Source: Corynebacterium stationis
GTDB lineage: Bacteria; Actinomycetota; Actinomycetes; Mycobacteriales; Mycobacteriaceae
DNA length: 64,000 bases
Assembly: GCF_001941345.1 (NCBI RefSeq)
Contig: NZ_CP009251.1
Span: 2,418,001 to 2,482,000 of the forward strand
Direction of reading: 5' to 3'
Made by a program: the position numbers and the translations under genes. Below are positions 37,266 to 46,938 of this stretch, piece by piece (positions within the stretch are counted from its first letter, which is position 1; each line of letters starts with the position of its first letter). The notes below the pieces were generated by a model. It did not search any database and was not told the DNA's origin. It saw only the letters and a program-made list of their open reading frames with translations.

Positions 37266-37372
37266 TTAATCTCCTAGATTGGGTTTCACTCAAGGTTTAT
37301 GTTCCACGCAGGCGCCCGCGACGGCAGGATTGGTGAGTGCGTACCAACCTCAACCTGGTGTCAGCAACCATT

Positions 37373-37399
37373 CTGGCACTCAGCCCCCTCGAGTGCAAG
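37373..37399. promoter_or_regulatory. CIRCE element (HrcA operator) upstream of groEL2
   Basis: CTGGCACTC-N9-GAGTGCAAG matches the CIRCE consensus TTAGCACTC-N9-GAGTGCTAA in the inner six bases of each arm. HrcA binds it to repress chaperonin genes. The rest of the 37260-37579 gap holds no gene. Confidence 0.8.
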
Positions 37400-37579
37400 A
37401 AAAAAGGTACTGGCGATCATAAATCTCCAGCTCACCAGCGTGGCTGCACATGTCATTATTTTCTCTCCTGGTTGGCAGCATCGGATCAGAAGCTCCCGAC
37501 ACAGTCAATTTCGTCGCATTCCCTGCCATTCTTGGTCGTTCCATGTAATGGAACAAGCCCGCGGTGTAAGTTGGGGAAC

Positions 37580-38920
37580 ATGACTGATATTAAGGAAATT
37601 ATTCAAGGCGATCGCGAGAAAATCTTCGCCCAATTATCTGAACTTGTTAGTTTCAATTCGGTTCACACTTTTGCCGAACTCAAAGACCAGATGGACGGCG
37701 CGAAGACGTGGGTTTCCACGGCCCTGCAAGAAGCAGGTCTTGAGGTAGAAGAACACGTTACCGAAGATGGCTCCGTCACGCTTCTGGGCACCCGCGCCGG
37801 CAAGGAAGGCGCCAAGACTGTCCTTCTCTATTCGCACTATGACGTGGTTCCGGCAGGTGACCTCGATAAGTGGGAATCTGATCCGTTTACCCTCACTGAG
37901 CGCGATGGCCGTTGGTATGCCCGCGGTGCAGCAGACTGCAAGGGCAATGTGATTATGCACCTAGCCGCGTTGCGCGCGCTAAATGAAGCAGGCGGTTCAG
38001 ACCTTAATATCAAGGTGCTTATTGAAGGCTCCGAAGAAATGGGCGGCGCTGGCCTATCCAAGTTGATTACACAAAGCCCAGAAGCATTTGCTGCCGATGC
38101 CATCTTGATTGCCGATTGTGGCAACTGGGCCGTGGGTGAGCCGACCTTGACGTCTTCTCTGCGTGGCTCGGCCCAGGTTCGCGTGCAGATGGATACGCTC
38201 TCGAGCCCCGCACACTCCGGCCAGTTCGGTGGTGCAGCACCAGATGCAGTTAAGGCGTTGATGCGCACGCTAGATTCGCTTTACGATGCCTCCGGTGCCA
38301 CCGTTATCGACGGCACCGATTCCGCAGCTAAGTGGGAGGGTCGTCCTTACCCAGCTGAAGAATTCCGTAAAGATGCCCGTTTGCTGGAAGGCACAGAAAT
38401 TGCCGGCGATGAAAACACCAATCCTGGCGACTTGGTCTGGGCGCGTCCTTCGGTCACCGTCACCGGTTTTACCTCCACACCTGTTGACCAAGCGGTCAAT
38501 GCAGTGCCTGCAACAGCGGAAGCATTGCTCAATGTACGCGTGCCCGCAGCCTCCGACCCACAGGAAATTGCCGAAGCTGTTGTTGCACACCTAAAGGCAC
38601 ACACTCCTTTCGGCGCACACATCACCGCTGAGATTATCGAAGCTGCACGCGGCTTCGAAACTGACCTCACCAAGCCTGCGCTGAAGGTTCTCGAGCAGTG
38701 CCTGGCTGATTCTTATGGCAAAGAAACCACGACCACCGGCATGGGCGGTTCTATTCCGCTGACGGTCGAGCTCCAAGATGCACACCCGAATGCAGAGATT
38801 GCACTGTTCGGTGTCGAAGAGCCACTATGCGCTATCCACTCTCCTAATGAATCCGTCGATCCATCAGAGATTGAACATATCGCTATTGCCGAAGCACTAT
38901 TTTTGCAGCGCTACCTGTAG
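37580..38920 (+). CDS. M20-family metallopeptidase / dipeptidase (copy 1)
   Basis: 446 residues. Zinc peptidase fold: YSHYDVVPAGD (first metal His-x-Asp), GRGAADCKGN-type (RGAADCKGN, bridging Asp), EGSEEMGG (catalytic and metal Glu) and a C-terminal GMGGSIPL ... AIHSPNE (last His). Family members hydrolyse dipeptides or act on N-acyl amino acids. ATG at 37580 is used because GGGGA stands just before it; the open frame to 37337 overlaps the groEL2 control region. A closely related gene follows in tandem. Confidence 0.9.
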   Translation: MTDIKEIIQGDREKIFAQLSELVSFNSVHTFAELKDQMDGAKTWVSTALQEAGLEVEEHVTEDGSVTLLGTRAGKEGAKTVLLYSHYDVVPAGDLDKWESDPFTLTERDGRWYARGAADCKGNVIMHLAALRALNEAGGSDLNIKVLIEGSEEMGGAGLSKLITQSPEAFAADAILIADCGNWAVGEPTLTSSLRGSAQVRVQMDTLSSPAHSGQFGGAAPDAVKALMRTLDSLYDASGATVIDGTDSAAKWEGRPYPAEEFRKDARLLEGTEIAGDENTNPGDLVWARPSVTVTGFTSTPVDQAVNAVPATAEALLNVRVPAASDPQEIAEAVVAHLKAHTPFGAHITAEIIEAARGFETDLTKPALKVLEQCLADSYGKETTTTGMGGSIPLTVELQDAHPNAEIALFGVEEPLCAIHSPNESVDPSEIEHIAIAEALFLQRYL

Positions 38921-38960
38921 TTACAGCAGCAATTACAGTACCTACGTATAAGGGTCTTTC

Positions 38961-38996
38961 TAGCTTGGCCACATTTATTGGGGCTAAGCTATTTTT
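38961..38996 (+). terminator. Terminator-like hairpin abutting the second M20 gene
   Basis: TAGCTTGGCC pairs with GGCTAAGCTA (one bulge/mismatch) and is followed by ATTTTT; the next ATG begins directly after it. TAAGCT within the arm could also act as a -10 box. Confidence 0.6.
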
Positions 38997-40334
38997 ATGT
39001 TTAGCCCCTCCAGACAACGTATCTTTGATGACCTCTCGCAGATGGTTGCCTTCGAGTCCGTACATGTGAACTCCTCACTGCGCGCGCACTATGAAGCCTG
39101 CGCGCAGTGGGTACACGATGCGTTTGTCAAAGTCGGCGCCACAACCCAGATCATCGAAGGGATTGATAAATCCCTAGCTATCCTCGGCGAGATACCCGGT
39201 GACCCAGCCAATGAGCGCACGGTGTTGCTCTATGCCCACCATGACATTGTGCCTTTAGGTCCACGCGAAGACTGGGACCACGAGCCTTTAGAAATAACCG
39301 AAAAAGACGGAAGGTGGTGGGGACGCGGAACCGCGGACTGCAAAGGGCACATCGCCATGCACCTGGAAGTTCTGCGCCTCATCAAGGACGAACCTAACCT
39401 ACCGACTATCAAATTCGTCATTGAAGGCTCGGAAGAAAACGGCGGACTCGGCCTCAAGCACCTTTTAGAAGAGCGCCCAGAACTTTTCGAGGCTGAAGCC
39501 ATCTTCGTCGTCGATACCGGCAATACGGAGCCTGGGGTGCCATCGATAGTCACCTTGCAACGCGGATCGGCGCAAATCCGCGTGCACTGCGAAACCATGG
39601 AAGCGCCTGTGCACTCCGGCAAATTCGGTGGCGCTGCTGTCGACGCCGTCGCAGCACTCATTCGCACCCTCGATTCCGTCCGCGATGAAGAAGGCCGCTG
39701 CGTCATCGATGGCGTAGACTGCACCGGCGAGTGGGACGGTGAAGAATACCCTGAAGAAAAATTCCGCGCAGATACCGGCATGCTCGACGGGACCGAATTG
39801 CCCGAGGGAGATATCGCGAGTTTCATCTGGGCACGCCCAGCGGTTTCTATTACCGGGTTTTCTTCCACACCCGTCGAAGACGCCATCAACGCCGTCCCCG
39901 CCACCGCCCAGGCACACTTGAACCTGCGTGTGCCACCACGGCAACGCAATAGCGCCGGCAAGCGCATCACCACCGCCAAAACTGCGAAACTACTTATCGA
40001 ACACCTGCAAAAGCACACGCCATGGGGCGCGCAGGTCGATGCCGAAATCTTAGCCATCAACCGCTCCTATGCTGCCGATGAAGATGGGGAGATTCTCAAC
40101 CTCTTGCGCGAGTGCATGTCCGATGCCTACGGCATGGATGCCAGCGAAATCGGCACCGGCGGTTCCATCCCCTTGACGGTGGAGCTACACGAAGCTTTCC
40201 CCGACTCAGAGATAGCCCTTTTCGGCGCAGCTGATTTGACCTCTGCCATTCACTCCCCACAAGAATCCGTCGACCCCACAGAAATTGAGCACATGGTGCA
40301 AACCGAGGCGTTATTTCTCACGCGCTTCCACTAG
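38997..40334 (+). CDS. M20-family metallopeptidase / dipeptidase (copy 2)
   Basis: 445 residues, about as long as copy 1 and aligned with it from IFDDLSQMVAFESVH onward. Motifs: LYAHHDIVPLG, GRGTADCKGH, EGSEENGG, GTGGSIPL and AIHSPQE, so all metal ligands are kept. It has an extra short insertion RQRNSAGKRI near residue 320. The ATG lies immediately after a terminator-like hairpin and lacks a ribosome site, so a leaderless transcript is likely. Tandem duplication followed by divergence is inferred. Confidence 0.9.
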   Translation: MFSPSRQRIFDDLSQMVAFESVHVNSSLRAHYEACAQWVHDAFVKVGATTQIIEGIDKSLAILGEIPGDPANERTVLLYAHHDIVPLGPREDWDHEPLEITEKDGRWWGRGTADCKGHIAMHLEVLRLIKDEPNLPTIKFVIEGSEENGGLGLKHLLEERPELFEAEAIFVVDTGNTEPGVPSIVTLQRGSAQIRVHCETMEAPVHSGKFGGAAVDAVAALIRTLDSVRDEEGRCVIDGVDCTGEWDGEEYPEEKFRADTGMLDGTELPEGDIASFIWARPAVSITGFSSTPVEDAINAVPATAQAHLNLRVPPRQRNSAGKRITTAKTAKLLIEHLQKHTPWGAQVDAEILAINRSYAADEDGEILNLLRECMSDAYGMDASEIGTGGSIPLTVELHEAFPDSEIALFGAADLTSAIHSPQESVDPTEIEHMVQTEALFLTRFH

Positions 40335-40338
40335 CCAC

Positions 40339-40357
40339 CCACTGCTCCATGCAGTGG
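40339..40357 (+). terminator. Hairpin after the second M20 gene
   Basis: CCACTGC-TCCAT-GCAGTGG is a perfect 7-base stem a few bases after the stop. No T-run follows, so termination strength is uncertain. Confidence 0.4.
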
Positions 40358-40498
40358 CAAAGATTACAAAAGGGGCGAATGGGCCATCGAAAAGCCCTGA
40401 TCCGCATCCCTAAAAGCCCTCAGACATCCACAACGAACCAGCGCACAGCATGATCACAGCAACATCACGTCAACTGTTGATCGACAGAAAGTCCGCAC

Positions 40499-40750
40499 GT
40501 GCTCCATATAATACTGAATATTTTTAAGTTATCTTTCAAACTAGCCCACGTCACGCTACTATTGGCTGTGTTGGCCGCGCCGTTTTCTATCGACGCCGCC
40601 TCAACATGTTTCCTTGAGTAACCCTCGTCACGAGATGCACAAGTCCATGTTGGTGATTCCTTAGATGTTGCAGTAATTCAAGGTGAAACAGCACTATTTC
40701 AAAAAGGTTGCTTTGCCGCCGCTGGGACAGCGCGGGTTGAAAGTCGATAA
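40499..40750 (+). pseudogene. Possible decayed small secreted protein
   Basis: From GTG at 40499 (GAAAG 8 bases upstream) the frame encodes a signal-peptide-like segment, KLAHVTLLLAVLAAPFSIDA, then STCFLE and a TAA at 40619. The same frame continues open for 42 more codons (SSRDAQVHVGDSLDVAVIQG onward) to TAA at 40748. So this may be a small exported protein with an in-frame stop, or a 40-residue peptide. I do not recognise a family. The remaining 40358-40831 sequence shows no other gene. Confidence 0.3.
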
Positions 40751-40831
40751 ACGAAAACCTATGGCCCCTACCCTGTCCGTTTTAAGGAGCTCTATTGCTT
40801 CGCTAACTAAAGTAGGAGAGCACCGAATACT

Positions 40832-43800
40832 GTGCTGATATTGCTGTTAGCTCTAATTGCCGCGACGCTGTGTGCACCTTTTTTGATCCACACGCTCGGT
40901 CGGCCTGCCTTCGGAATCCTCGCACTCGTGCCAGGGGGAGGCTTTATCTGGGTTGTGCAACAGCTGGTCCAAGGCAACTTAGACCATAAGGCCAGCATCG
41001 AATGGATGCCGGCTGCGCACCTCAACCTAGACTTTCGCCTCGACGGTCTAGCTGCGCTTTTCTCCCTCATCATCTTAGGAGTCGGCGCGCTGGTTCTAGT
41101 TTATTGTTGGGGCTATTTTGATTCCGTCCCCCGGCGCCTGAACCTCTTCGGTGCGGAAATGATCGGCTTTGCCACCGCGATGTATGGCCTGGTCATCTCT
41201 GATTCCCTGCTGTTGATGTACGTCTTTTGGGAAATCACCTCGGTATTGTCCTTCCTCTTGGTGGCGTACTACGGTGAGCGCGCATCCTCGCGACGCTCTG
41301 CCACCCAGGCGCTGATGGTCACTGCTGCAGGTGGTCTGGCCATGCTGGTCGGCATCATCATCTTGGGCCGTCAAACTGGTGTCTGGAACTTTAGCCAAAT
41401 CACGGAATACGACGGTTGGGCCCAAACCCCATATGTCACCGTGGCGCTGTGTCTGATTCTGGCCGGTGCGCTGACCAAGTCCGCGAATATCCCCTTCCAC
41501 TTCTGGCTGCCCGGCGCAATGGCTGCCCCGACTCCGGTTTCGGCATACTTGCACTCCGCTGCCATGGTCAAGGCCGGTATTTACCTGGTTGCACGTCTTG
41601 CCCCGGAATTCAACGGCGTCTCTGCCTGGCACTTGGTGGTCATCCCCATTGGCTTAGCCACCATGTTAATGGGCGGCTGGATGGCGCTGAAACAGATCGA
41701 CCTCAAACTGGTACTGGCTTACGGTACTGTCTCCCAGCTGGGCTTTATCATCTCCATTATGGCCGTGGGCTCCCGCGAAGCCATGCTGGCTGGACTGGCC
41801 TTGACCTTTGCGCACTCGTTGTTCAAGGCAACGCTGTTTATGATTGTCGGAGCCATTGACCACGCCACGGGAACCCGTGAAATTCCAAAGCTTTCGGGTC
41901 TCGCGCGCAAAGAGCCTTTCATCTTTGGTCTGGCAATTCTCTCCGCTTTGTCCATGGCGGGCATCCCGCCGCTCTTTGGCTTTGTCACCAAAGAAGCCGT
42001 CATTGATTCGGTGATGAACGAGCCACTGCTCATTGGTATGCCCCGCAATTTGATGCTCATCGCAATCATTCTGGGTTCGGTCTTTACCATGGCTTATGCC
42101 CTGCGCTTTTTGTGGGGAGCGTTTGCCACCAAGAATGGCGCAACCTCTGAAGCCGTGGAGAAGATGCACAAGATTGAACCAATCTTGTGGATTGCACCAA
42201 CTGTCTTGACGGCGCTAACCGTGTTTTTCGGCCTCTTCCCGAAGTTCATGTCGAACCCCATCAACCAGCATTTAGACCGTCTCTACAGCGCCGAAGGTTC
42301 AGATCTGTCCCTGTGGCACGGGTTTAACCTAGCGCTCGGCATTTCTGCCGTCATCATCCTTGCTGGTTGCTTACTGCACTGGCAGCGTCACCTGCTCAAG
42401 CCCTTCCAAGGCGAATATGCTGCCTTGGGCAATGCGGATAATGCGTACGATGCCGTCCTAGTTGGCCTACGTAATCTTTCGCTGCGCATTACGGCAAATA
42501 CCCAGCGTGGCTCACTGCAGCTGAACTTGACCACGATTTTCGTGTGTCTAATCCTGCTGCCAACCTTCGCCATCGTCTTCGGCGATCTCACCAATGTGCG
42601 CATGATTGTCGCGGAAAATCCGTGGCAGTTCTTCGCGGCATTTATCATCATCGCCGCAGCACTCGGCTCCACGATGACGCACAACCGTTTATCCGGCGTC
42701 ATCATCGTCGGTATTACCGGCTACGGGTTGTCCTTTATCTTCGTGCTGCACGGCGCCCCAGATTTGGCGCTCACGCAGCTGCTGGTGGAGACCATCATCA
42801 TGGTCTTGTTCATGTTGGTACTGCGCAAGATGCCCCCGAATACCGAATGGCGCGGCGAACCCCGCCACAACCGCATGCGCGCCTGGCTGGCGATTGGGGT
42901 CGGCCTGCTCACGGTCATTTTGACCATGTTCGCCGTCAACGCCCGCACGGAAGAATCCATCTCCATTCACATTCCGGATTTGGCCAAGGAAATCGGTCAC
43001 GGCGCCAATGCCGTCAACGTTCTTCTGGTTGATATCCGTGCGTGGGATACCTTCGGTGAAATCACCGTGCTGGTTATCGCTGCGACCGGTGTTGCCTCGC
43101 TTATCTACCGCACGCAGTCCTTTACCCGCGAATCCCGCCGCCCTACCCTGCGCGTGACCGGTCGTCGCTGGTTGGCAGCGGGCGTCGAGACCGAGCAGCA
43201 GCTCAACCGCTCGCTGATGGTTGATGTGTCAACGCGCGTGCTCTTCCCATCGATGATTGCGCTGTCGCTGTACTTCTTCTTCACAGGCCACAATGCCCCA
43301 GGCGGCGGTTTTGCTGGCGGCCTGGTCGCGGCATTGGCATTTATTCTGCGCTACCTCGCCGGCGGCCGCGCGGAGTTGGAAGAAGCATTGCCTGTCGATG
43401 GCGGCCGCATCATGGGCGTAGGCCTCTTCTTCGCGATTGCCGCAGCACTTGGACCAATGCTGTGGGGTCTGCCGCCGCTGGCTTCTGCCTACGGCACGAT
43501 TGATATCCCGCTGGTCGGTTCAGTCTCCTTGCCTTCGGCTTTGGTCTTCGACCTCGGCGTCTATCTCGTAGTCATTGGCTTGACGATGCATATCCTGCAC
43601 TCCTTGGGCGGCAAACTCGATGAGGAAGAAGAAATTCGTAAGCAGCGCGCCCGTGACCGTGCACGTTCACTGGCGCGGAAAAACCGTCAGCGTAAAGCAC
43701 GCGTCAAAGCCGCAGCTTCCGCGCGCACCACGGCACCTATGCCTTCCTCCTCAACGTCAGAGGCACCAACGGATACAACCGGTACAACAGAAATAGATAT

Positions 43801-43891
43801 GCCGACGGAAGTCCCGCCACGCAAAGAAGGGCCAGATTCACCATCTAGTCCAAATGCCCAAAACCCCAATAATGACGGAAAGGAGAAGTAA
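40832..43891 (+). CDS. mrpA: Mrp Na+/H+ antiporter subunit A (fused A+B)
   Basis: 1019 residues. The first 600 or so form the NuoL-like proton-translocating subunit (for example YVFWEITSVLSFLLVAYY, PFHFWLPGAMAAPTPVSAYLHSAAMVKAG). A MrpB domain lies at about 800-940 (FFFTGHNAPGGGFAGGL), so subunit B is fused, as usual in actinobacteria. The last 70 residues are a charged, Pro/Ser-rich tail not needed for the fold. GTG at 40832; GGAGAG lies about 12 bases before. First of six tightly packed genes forming a Na+/H+ antiporter complex for sodium and alkali tolerance. Confidence 0.95.
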   Translation: MLILLLALIAATLCAPFLIHTLGRPAFGILALVPGGGFIWVVQQLVQGNLDHKASIEWMPAAHLNLDFRLDGLAALFSLIILGVGALVLVYCWGYFDSVPRRLNLFGAEMIGFATAMYGLVISDSLLLMYVFWEITSVLSFLLVAYYGERASSRRSATQALMVTAAGGLAMLVGIIILGRQTGVWNFSQITEYDGWAQTPYVTVALCLILAGALTKSANIPFHFWLPGAMAAPTPVSAYLHSAAMVKAGIYLVARLAPEFNGVSAWHLVVIPIGLATMLMGGWMALKQIDLKLVLAYGTVSQLGFIISIMAVGSREAMLAGLALTFAHSLFKATLFMIVGAIDHATGTREIPKLSGLARKEPFIFGLAILSALSMAGIPPLFGFVTKEAVIDSVMNEPLLIGMPRNLMLIAIILGSVFTMAYALRFLWGAFATKNGATSEAVEKMHKIEPILWIAPTVLTALTVFFGLFPKFMSNPINQHLDRLYSAEGSDLSLWHGFNLALGISAVIILAGCLLHWQRHLLKPFQGEYAALGNADNAYDAVLVGLRNLSLRITANTQRGSLQLNLTTIFVCLILLPTFAIVFGDLTNVRMIVAENPWQFFAAFIIIAAALGSTMTHNRLSGVIIVGITGYGLSFIFVLHGAPDLALTQLLVETIIMVLFMLVLRKMPPNTEWRGEPRHNRMRAWLAIGVGLLTVILTMFAVNARTEESISIHIPDLAKEIGHGANAVNVLLVDIRAWDTFGEITVLVIAATGVASLIYRTQSFTRESRRPTLRVTGRRWLAAGVETEQQLNRSLMVDVSTRVLFPSMIALSLYFFFTGHNAPGGGFAGGLVAALAFILRYLAGGRAELEEALPVDGGRIMGVGLFFAIAAALGPMLWGLPPLASAYGTIDIPLVGSVSLPSALVFDLGVYLVVIGLTMHILHSLGGKLDEEEEIRKQRARDRARSLARKNRQRKARVKAAASARTTAPMPSSSTSEAPTDTTGTTEIDMPTEVPPRKEGPDSPSSPNAQNPNNDGKEK

Positions 43892-44383
43892 ATGGAAGCC
43901 AACCTCATGTTTCTCCTCGCTTCCGGGACATTGATGGCCGCGGGCGTGTACCTGGTGCTGGACCGCGCCATGACAAAGATGTTGCTGGGTAGCTTGCTCA
44001 TCGGTAACAGCGTTAACCTGATTATCATTCAGGCCGGTGGCGATGCCGGATCGCCTCCGATTATGGGTCGCGATTCCCAACCACACGGCGAAGAAATCGC
44101 GGATCCGCTGGCGCAGGCGATGATTCTGACGGCGATTGTTATTTCCATGGCGTTGACGGCGTTTATCTTGACGCTTGCTTATCGTCAGTACCGCTACCGC
44201 ACCGATGACGTTATTGAAGATGATGTGGACGACGTAGCGGTGGCATCGATAGCTACTCGCCCCTCTGCTGCCCCTGACTTGGACGCTTCTTCCGATCCAA
44301 CGACCGGACGTGACACCAAGCAAGGCGATACCTTCGGCCCACGCTTCTTCGAAGAGCCCGTAAAGGGGGTCAAGGATGAGTGA
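43892..44383 (+). CDS. mrpC: Mrp antiporter subunit C
   Basis: 163 residues, NuoK-like, three membrane segments in the first 105 residues (for example MLLGSLLIGNSVNLIIIQAGG and DPLAQAMILTAIVISMALTAF), then an acidic cytoplasmic tail (IEDDVDDV) longer than usual. Starts directly after mrpA and overlaps mrpD by 8 bases. Confidence 0.94.
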   Translation: MEANLMFLLASGTLMAAGVYLVLDRAMTKMLLGSLLIGNSVNLIIIQAGGDAGSPPIMGRDSQPHGEEIADPLAQAMILTAIVISMALTAFILTLAYRQYRYRTDDVIEDDVDDVAVASIATRPSAAPDLDASSDPTTGRDTKQGDTFGPRFFEEPVKGVKDE

Positions 44384-46142
44384 TTTGATTACCTCCTTTG
44401 TACAGCTGCTTCTTCCTTATATCAGCTTCCTCATTCCACTGCCGGTCTTGATTCCTGTCACGGGCGCGGCATTAACGCTGCTGCTAGCGCGTTTCCAGCG
44501 TTTGCAGTCCCAGGTAGCCTTCTTCATGCTGGCCTTCTCTTCCCTCGTCAGCCTGACTTTGTTGTTGATTGCAGACATCGACGGCATTCAAACCCTGCAA
44601 GTCGGCGGCTGGGATGCACCCGTTGGTATTACTTTGGTCGCGGACCGCTTGTCAACGGTTATGCTCTTTACCTCATCCATCGTGCTCTTTTCCGTGATGT
44701 GGTACGCCATTTCGCAAGGTGTGCGCGATGGCGGCAAAGATGAACCGGTAACAGTCTTTTTGCCTACCTACATGCTGCTGACGATGGGCGTGAATGTATC
44801 TTTCCTCGCCGGTGACTTGTTCAACCTGTATGTCGGCTTTGAGATCTTCTTAGTGGCGTCCTATGTGCTGCTGACCTTAGGCGCTTCACCCGCCCGCGTG
44901 CGCGCTGGCGTTGGCTACGTCATGGTCTCCATGGTCTCCTCCATGATCTTCCTGCTCGGCATCGGCCTGACCTATGCCGCCGTGGGCACCGTGAACATGG
45001 CGCAAATCGGTATTCGCATCCAAGAAATCCCCGAGGGCACACGCACCGCAATTTTCGGCGTGCTGCTGGTTGCCTTCGGTATCAAAGCTGCCGTGGTGCC
45101 ACTCGATGCCTGGCTGCCCGACTCCTACCCCACCGCACCCGCGCTGGTTACCGCAGTCTTCGCAGGCCTTTTGACCAAGGTCGGCGTCTACTCCATCATC
45201 CGCATGCGCTCGGCTGTCTTTACTGACGGCTCACTTGATGGGCTCCTGATGTGGGTGGCCCTAGCGACGATGATCGTCGGTATTTTAGGCGCGATGGCGC
45301 AGACCGACATCAAGCGTTTATTGTCATTTACTCTGGTCAGTCACATCGGTTACATGATCTTCGGTGTCGCACTCGGTACCGCGCAGGGACTGTCCGGCGC
45401 CATCTTTTACGCCGTGCACCACATTTTGGTGCAAACAGCACTGTTTTTGGTCGTGGGTCTCATCGAAAGGCAATCTGGCACCTCCTCGCTGCGGCGTTTG
45501 GGCTCTTTGATCTACACCGCGCCCGTGATTGCCATCTTGTACTTCATCCCAGCCATGAACCTCGGCGGCATCCCGCCTTTCTCCGGGTTCATGGGCAAAG
45601 TTATGCTGCTGCAGGCAGGCGCAAATAATGGCACCTGGATGTCCTGGGTTCTCATCGGCGGCGCCGTGGTTACCTCGCTGCTGACCCTGTACGTCATGGT
45701 TTTGGTCTGGTCGAAGGGCTTCTTGCGTGACCGCGCCGATGCCCCCGAAGGCCATGTCGCCCTGGCTCGTCCAGCACCGCTGGCCGATGTCACCGACGAA
45801 GTCGCCTACTCTGAACGCGCCGATGTCGGCCGCCTGCCTTTTGGCATGTTTGGCTCTACTGCTTTGTTGGTTCTGGCATCGACCATCATTACGTTTGTTG
45901 CAGGTCCTGTCTCCGGCGTGACCTCGCGTTCGGCAGAGTCCGCGCAAGACCAGTCGATTTACCAAGATGCCGTCTTAGGCGATCACTCCGAAGACCCCAT
46001 CCGGCACTTGGACCCGCAAGATCGCTATCTGGACCGAGATTCGATTGAAAACCGCACTCATCCGCTTCCAGAACCTGAGCCGGCAGCTAATGGCTCCGCT
46101 TCATTTGCGGATACGGCAACTGATGCTGGGGAGGAAAACTAG
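44376..46142 (+). CDS. mrpD: Mrp antiporter subunit D
   Basis: 588 residues, NuoN/NuoM-like. About 14 membrane segments; conserved Lys/Glu regions such as FNLYVGFEIFLVASYVLL, VPLDAWLPDSYPTAPALVTAVFAGLLTKVGVYS and RLLSFTLVSHIGYM are present. The last 75 or so residues are acidic and probably cytoplasmic, an extension also seen on subunits A and C of this locus. Works with MrpA in proton/sodium exchange. Overlaps mrpC by 8 and mrpE by 1 base. Confidence 0.95.
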   Translation: MSDLITSFVQLLLPYISFLIPLPVLIPVTGAALTLLLARFQRLQSQVAFFMLAFSSLVSLTLLLIADIDGIQTLQVGGWDAPVGITLVADRLSTVMLFTSSIVLFSVMWYAISQGVRDGGKDEPVTVFLPTYMLLTMGVNVSFLAGDLFNLYVGFEIFLVASYVLLTLGASPARVRAGVGYVMVSMVSSMIFLLGIGLTYAAVGTVNMAQIGIRIQEIPEGTRTAIFGVLLVAFGIKAAVVPLDAWLPDSYPTAPALVTAVFAGLLTKVGVYSIIRMRSAVFTDGSLDGLLMWVALATMIVGILGAMAQTDIKRLLSFTLVSHIGYMIFGVALGTAQGLSGAIFYAVHHILVQTALFLVVGLIERQSGTSSLRRLGSLIYTAPVIAILYFIPAMNLGGIPPFSGFMGKVMLLQAGANNGTWMSWVLIGGAVVTSLLTLYVMVLVWSKGFLRDRADAPEGHVALARPAPLADVTDEVAYSERADVGRLPFGMFGSTALLVLASTIITFVAGPVSGVTSRSAESAQDQSIYQDAVLGDHSEDPIRHLDPQDRYLDRDSIENRTHPLPEPEPAANGSASFADTATDAGEEN

Positions 46143-46666
46143 TGAACAAGTATTTAACTGGCGCACGGCATCGTTTCCGTCCCACGTTCATCCTGTGGCT
46201 AACCATCATGTGGTGCCTGCTGATGGGCGAGGTCACCTGGGCTAATGTCTTCGGCGGCATGCTGGTCGGCTTTGGCATTGTCTTCTTCCTGCCGCTGCCG
46301 GCGATGCCGATTTCTGAGCTCAATGTCTCTTGGGGTCGACTCATCCGGTACATGTTCATCTGGACTGGGGACCTGTTATGGGCGTCGGTCAAGGTGGCCT
46401 GGATTGCTGTTCGTCCCGGCGAAAAACCTAAGAACGCTATTTTGCGCGCTCCGATGCGCGTGGAAAATGAGCTGGTCCTAAGCCTCGCCGTGGTTTTGTA
46501 CAACCTGCAGCCCGGCGGCACGGTCGCAGAAATTGATATTGCGAACCGAATGCTCACCGTGCACGTTCTTGAGGCCACCACACAAGCTGATATCGACCGC
46601 GAAGTCGCCAACTTAGTCAGCCTTGAGCGCCACATGATTTCTATCTTCGAAGGGAAACACAAATAA
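46142..46666 (+). CDS. mrpE: Mrp antiporter subunit E
   Basis: 174 residues with two or three N-terminal membrane segments (ILWLTIMWCLLMGEV, VFGGMLVGFGIVFFLPLP) and a soluble C-terminal domain with the family motif LSLAVVLYNLQPGG...VHVLE. GTG start shares its G with the mrpD stop. Confidence 0.92.
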   Translation: MNKYLTGARHRFRPTFILWLTIMWCLLMGEVTWANVFGGMLVGFGIVFFLPLPAMPISELNVSWGRLIRYMFIWTGDLLWASVKVAWIAVRPGEKPKNAILRAPMRVENELVLSLAVVLYNLQPGGTVAEIDIANRMLTVHVLEATTQADIDREVANLVSLERHMISIFEGKHK

Positions 46667-46938
46667 TGGATCCCGCAATTTATAACTCACTTTTGTCTAT
46701 CGCTGCGGCGATGTTTGTTATCTCCTTCCTTCTCACCACCTGGCGCATTGTCAAAGGCCCAAACTCCATGGACCGCCTGGTGGGCATGGATGGTTTCGTC
46801 GCAATGTGCCAGTGTGCCGTAGCCGTCTACATCTGCTGGACGCTGGATACCACGGTGACTAATGCCATGCTGGTCGTTGCGTTACTGGGCTTTATTTCCA
46901 CGGTTTCTGTCACTCGCTTTAGAAAGAGGGATAACTAA
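46666..46938 (+). CDS. mrpF: Mrp antiporter subunit F
   Basis: 90 residues, three membrane segments, with the family signature WRIVKGPNSMDRLVGMDGF between the first two. Overlaps both neighbours by one base, so the whole unit is translationally coupled. Confidence 0.93.
   Translation: MDPAIYNSLLSIAAAMFVISFLLTTWRIVKGPNSMDRLVGMDGFVAMCQCAVAVYICWTLDTTVTNAMLVVALLGFISTVSVTRFRKRDN

Noticed and set aside
37337-37579. N-terminal extension of the first M20 peptidase
   Set aside because: It would cover the CIRCE element and has no similarity to the family; a good ribosome site precedes ATG at 37580.
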